Positions 34,541-35,717 of a stretch of DNA of 35,717 nucleotides are shown here, in pieces. Positions within the stretch are counted from its first letter, which is position 1. Each line of letters opens with the position of its first letter. The notes beneath the pieces were generated by a model, which ran no database searches, was not told the origin of the DNA, and saw only the letters and a list, made by a program, of their open reading frames with translations. The position numbers were made by a program, and so were the translations under genes. This DNA is from Paraglomus occultum (taxonomy: Eukaryota > Glomeromycota > Glomeromycetes > Paraglomerales > Paraglomeraceae), in the NCBI GenBank assembly GCA_910592205.1, contig CAJVPJ010000197.1, positions 1 through 35,717 on the forward strand, written 5' to 3'.

Positions 34541-35545
34541 CACTTTGCTTTTTTAGTTTTCAACAAATTAAATTCAATATAAGCGCCATCAGCAACCAGC
34601 TGAGCTTTGGCAATACCAGGATGAGCTGCTTCAAAGAAAAGTAATAATATTTTTGTAAACCACCCAATTTCTTAAAGCAAATCCCCAATACTGAATTGAG
34701 ATCTAAATATTAAAAGCCTTTTCCATCTGGGCCTTGTTTAATCCCGCTAAACTTGATTTTTCGCAATCTCAACAATATAATTCACACAATCTACTGTCGT
34801 CTTTTTGGCATTATTTTTTAATCAGTTCGAACTACCATCACACTTGAATTTAGTAAGTCCTGGTACCATGAAAATTTAATTCGATACTTTCATAATAATC
34901 GTAAATTATCAAGTAAAGATAAATCAAATGGTAGCATTATTTTTATTTTGACCACCCGCATTGTCACAAGTAATTTTTATTCAGTTTCTTTGTTCCATCA
35001 AATACCATGCTTAGGGTGCCATAATTTGCGGAACGCATCAATTTCAATGTGCGATCGTTTTCGAGACTCGCAAAAAATTACGATAAACTGATTTATAACT
35101 TGTTTCAGCTGGCAAAGGCGCAAGCGATTGAGTAATGTGATTGACATTTCTACCCGGACTTGGTAATCCAGCATTGTTTTCGAGAAATTTTTCACGGCTG
35201 TGGGGAGCAACGGTTATGTCAATGGTTATTTTGGTTTTCCATCGCGGCATTCGTTTTATGTTACCATAAATGCGCGGTATTATACCATTTATCGCCAAGT
35301 GATTTTCAAATAAGTGCGACCAATTCCCAACATATTGAGACATGTTTTCTGACAGAGAAGCGTATGACAATCTCAATAATAAAAATTCCCTTATTAGTAC
35401 GCGTTTTTTTTTTAAGACGTCGACTGGCAGTTATTTCTCCACCGTTCATTGCTTTCATTAAAAATAAATCTTGTTCAGATTTAGAGAGAGCTTGAAATGC
35501 CTCACGCAACTCGGCAAACTTTTCTCTCGGAATTTTTTTGAGCAC
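34540..35545 (-). pseudogene. Decayed transposase-like gene of the DNxxGQNKNN type
   Basis: The minus strand carries successive pieces of one protein in different frames. They are an N-terminal helical block (ELREAFQALSKSEQDLFL, 35545 onward), a middle block (NGIIPRIYGN, then LPSPGRNVNHITQSL, in the frame 35376-35044), FRKLWHP near 35015, a DNAGGQNKNNA block near 34945, VPGLTKFKCDG near 34855, and a C-terminal GGLQKYYYF...AAHPGIAKAQLVADGAYIEF block near 34655-34565. Frameshifts and stops separate them. Similar D-N-C-x-G-Q-N-K-N-N and P-G-H-T-K-F blocks occur in repetitive, transposon-like proteins of fungi and animals (from memory, the DUF7869-type group), with the Asp a likely catalytic residue. 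I infer an old mobile gene, now dead. Confidence 0.65.
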
Positions 35546-35641
35546 CTACAATTGTAATCTATCTCCAGAAAAGTATTAGTATTGCTTTTTCGTATTCAAT
35601 AGAGCCATTGTATTCACTATTTGTCATATACAGATAATCCT

Positions 35642-35690
35642 ATATGGGGCATGCTGCAACAAAACCAAACAAAGTGAACATTTGACTATG
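35642..35690 (+). repeat. Dispersed repeat copy B
   Basis: This is a direct-orientation relative of the copy at 33110, sharing TATGGG(G)CATGCTGCAACA-AACCAA and downstream AGTGAA-ATTTGA-TATG. It lies about 100 bp beyond the decayed transposase-like gene, close to the window edge, so its full extent cannot be seen. Confidence 0.5.
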
Positions 35691-35717
35691 TGACATAAAT
35701 GAGAGGCTGATTATGAT

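Overview
The window is nuclear DNA of an AT-rich, intron-containing fungus. The evidence is a trifunctional tryptophan-biosynthesis gene of the fungal TRP1 type, short GT...AG introns (mostly 60-140 nt), fungal-style scramblase, PIG-A and Bst1 genes, and pogo/Tc1-type transposon debris. The transposon families and gene set fit an early-diverging lineage such as Mucoromycota/Glomeromycotina. That placement is an inference from family resemblance, not a demonstrated identification. No bacterial operon, CRISPR array, rRNA or tRNA was seen.

Layout. 0.7-1.7 kb: an intronless orphan gene with a 'DWIGLY' motif. 3.8-5.2 kb: a five-exon mitochondrial-type phospholipid scramblase (AIM25-like). 5.8-8.2 kb: intronless TRP1 (glutamine amidotransferase, indole-glycerol-phosphate synthase and phosphoribosylanthranilate isomerase in one chain). 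9.5-10.5 kb: two abutting inverted-repeat elements. 10.6-12.5 kb: a seven-exon orphan with two membrane segments and a 10-nt microexon. 12.7-14.1 kb: a broken Tc1-type transposase beside a short pogo-type element with perfect 24-bp terminal inverted repeats. 15.2-18.8 kb: a twelve-exon M13 (neprilysin-like) metallopeptidase. 18.9-21.7 kb (minus): a thirteen-exon PUS7/TruD tRNA pseudouridine synthase. 22.2-24.3 kb (plus): PIG-A. 25.0-27.2 kb (minus): a SET/MYND methyltransferase-like gene. 27.6-31.8 kb (minus): BST1/PGAP1. 33-35.7 kb: decayed coding relics bracketed by related short repeats.

How the genes fit together. PIG-A starts GPI-anchor synthesis and Bst1/PGAP1 deacylates the inositol of the finished GPI-protein, so the first step and a late remodelling step of one ER pathway lie about 3 kb apart, with only the SET/MYND gene between. 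PIG-A and PUS7 diverge from a 464-bp gap. The M13 peptidase and PUS7 converge with 133 bp between stop codons, and their candidate poly(A) signals cross over. The other genes look like unrelated housekeeping genes separated by transposon-rich spacers.

Exon models were built by hand from splice motifs, reading-frame continuity and family conservation. All multi-exon models close in frame, but none is supported here by transcript data. I found no convincing novel multi-gene system. The most unusual items are the two orphan genes, the microexon, the palindromic element cluster and the decayed DNxxGQNKNN-type relic.
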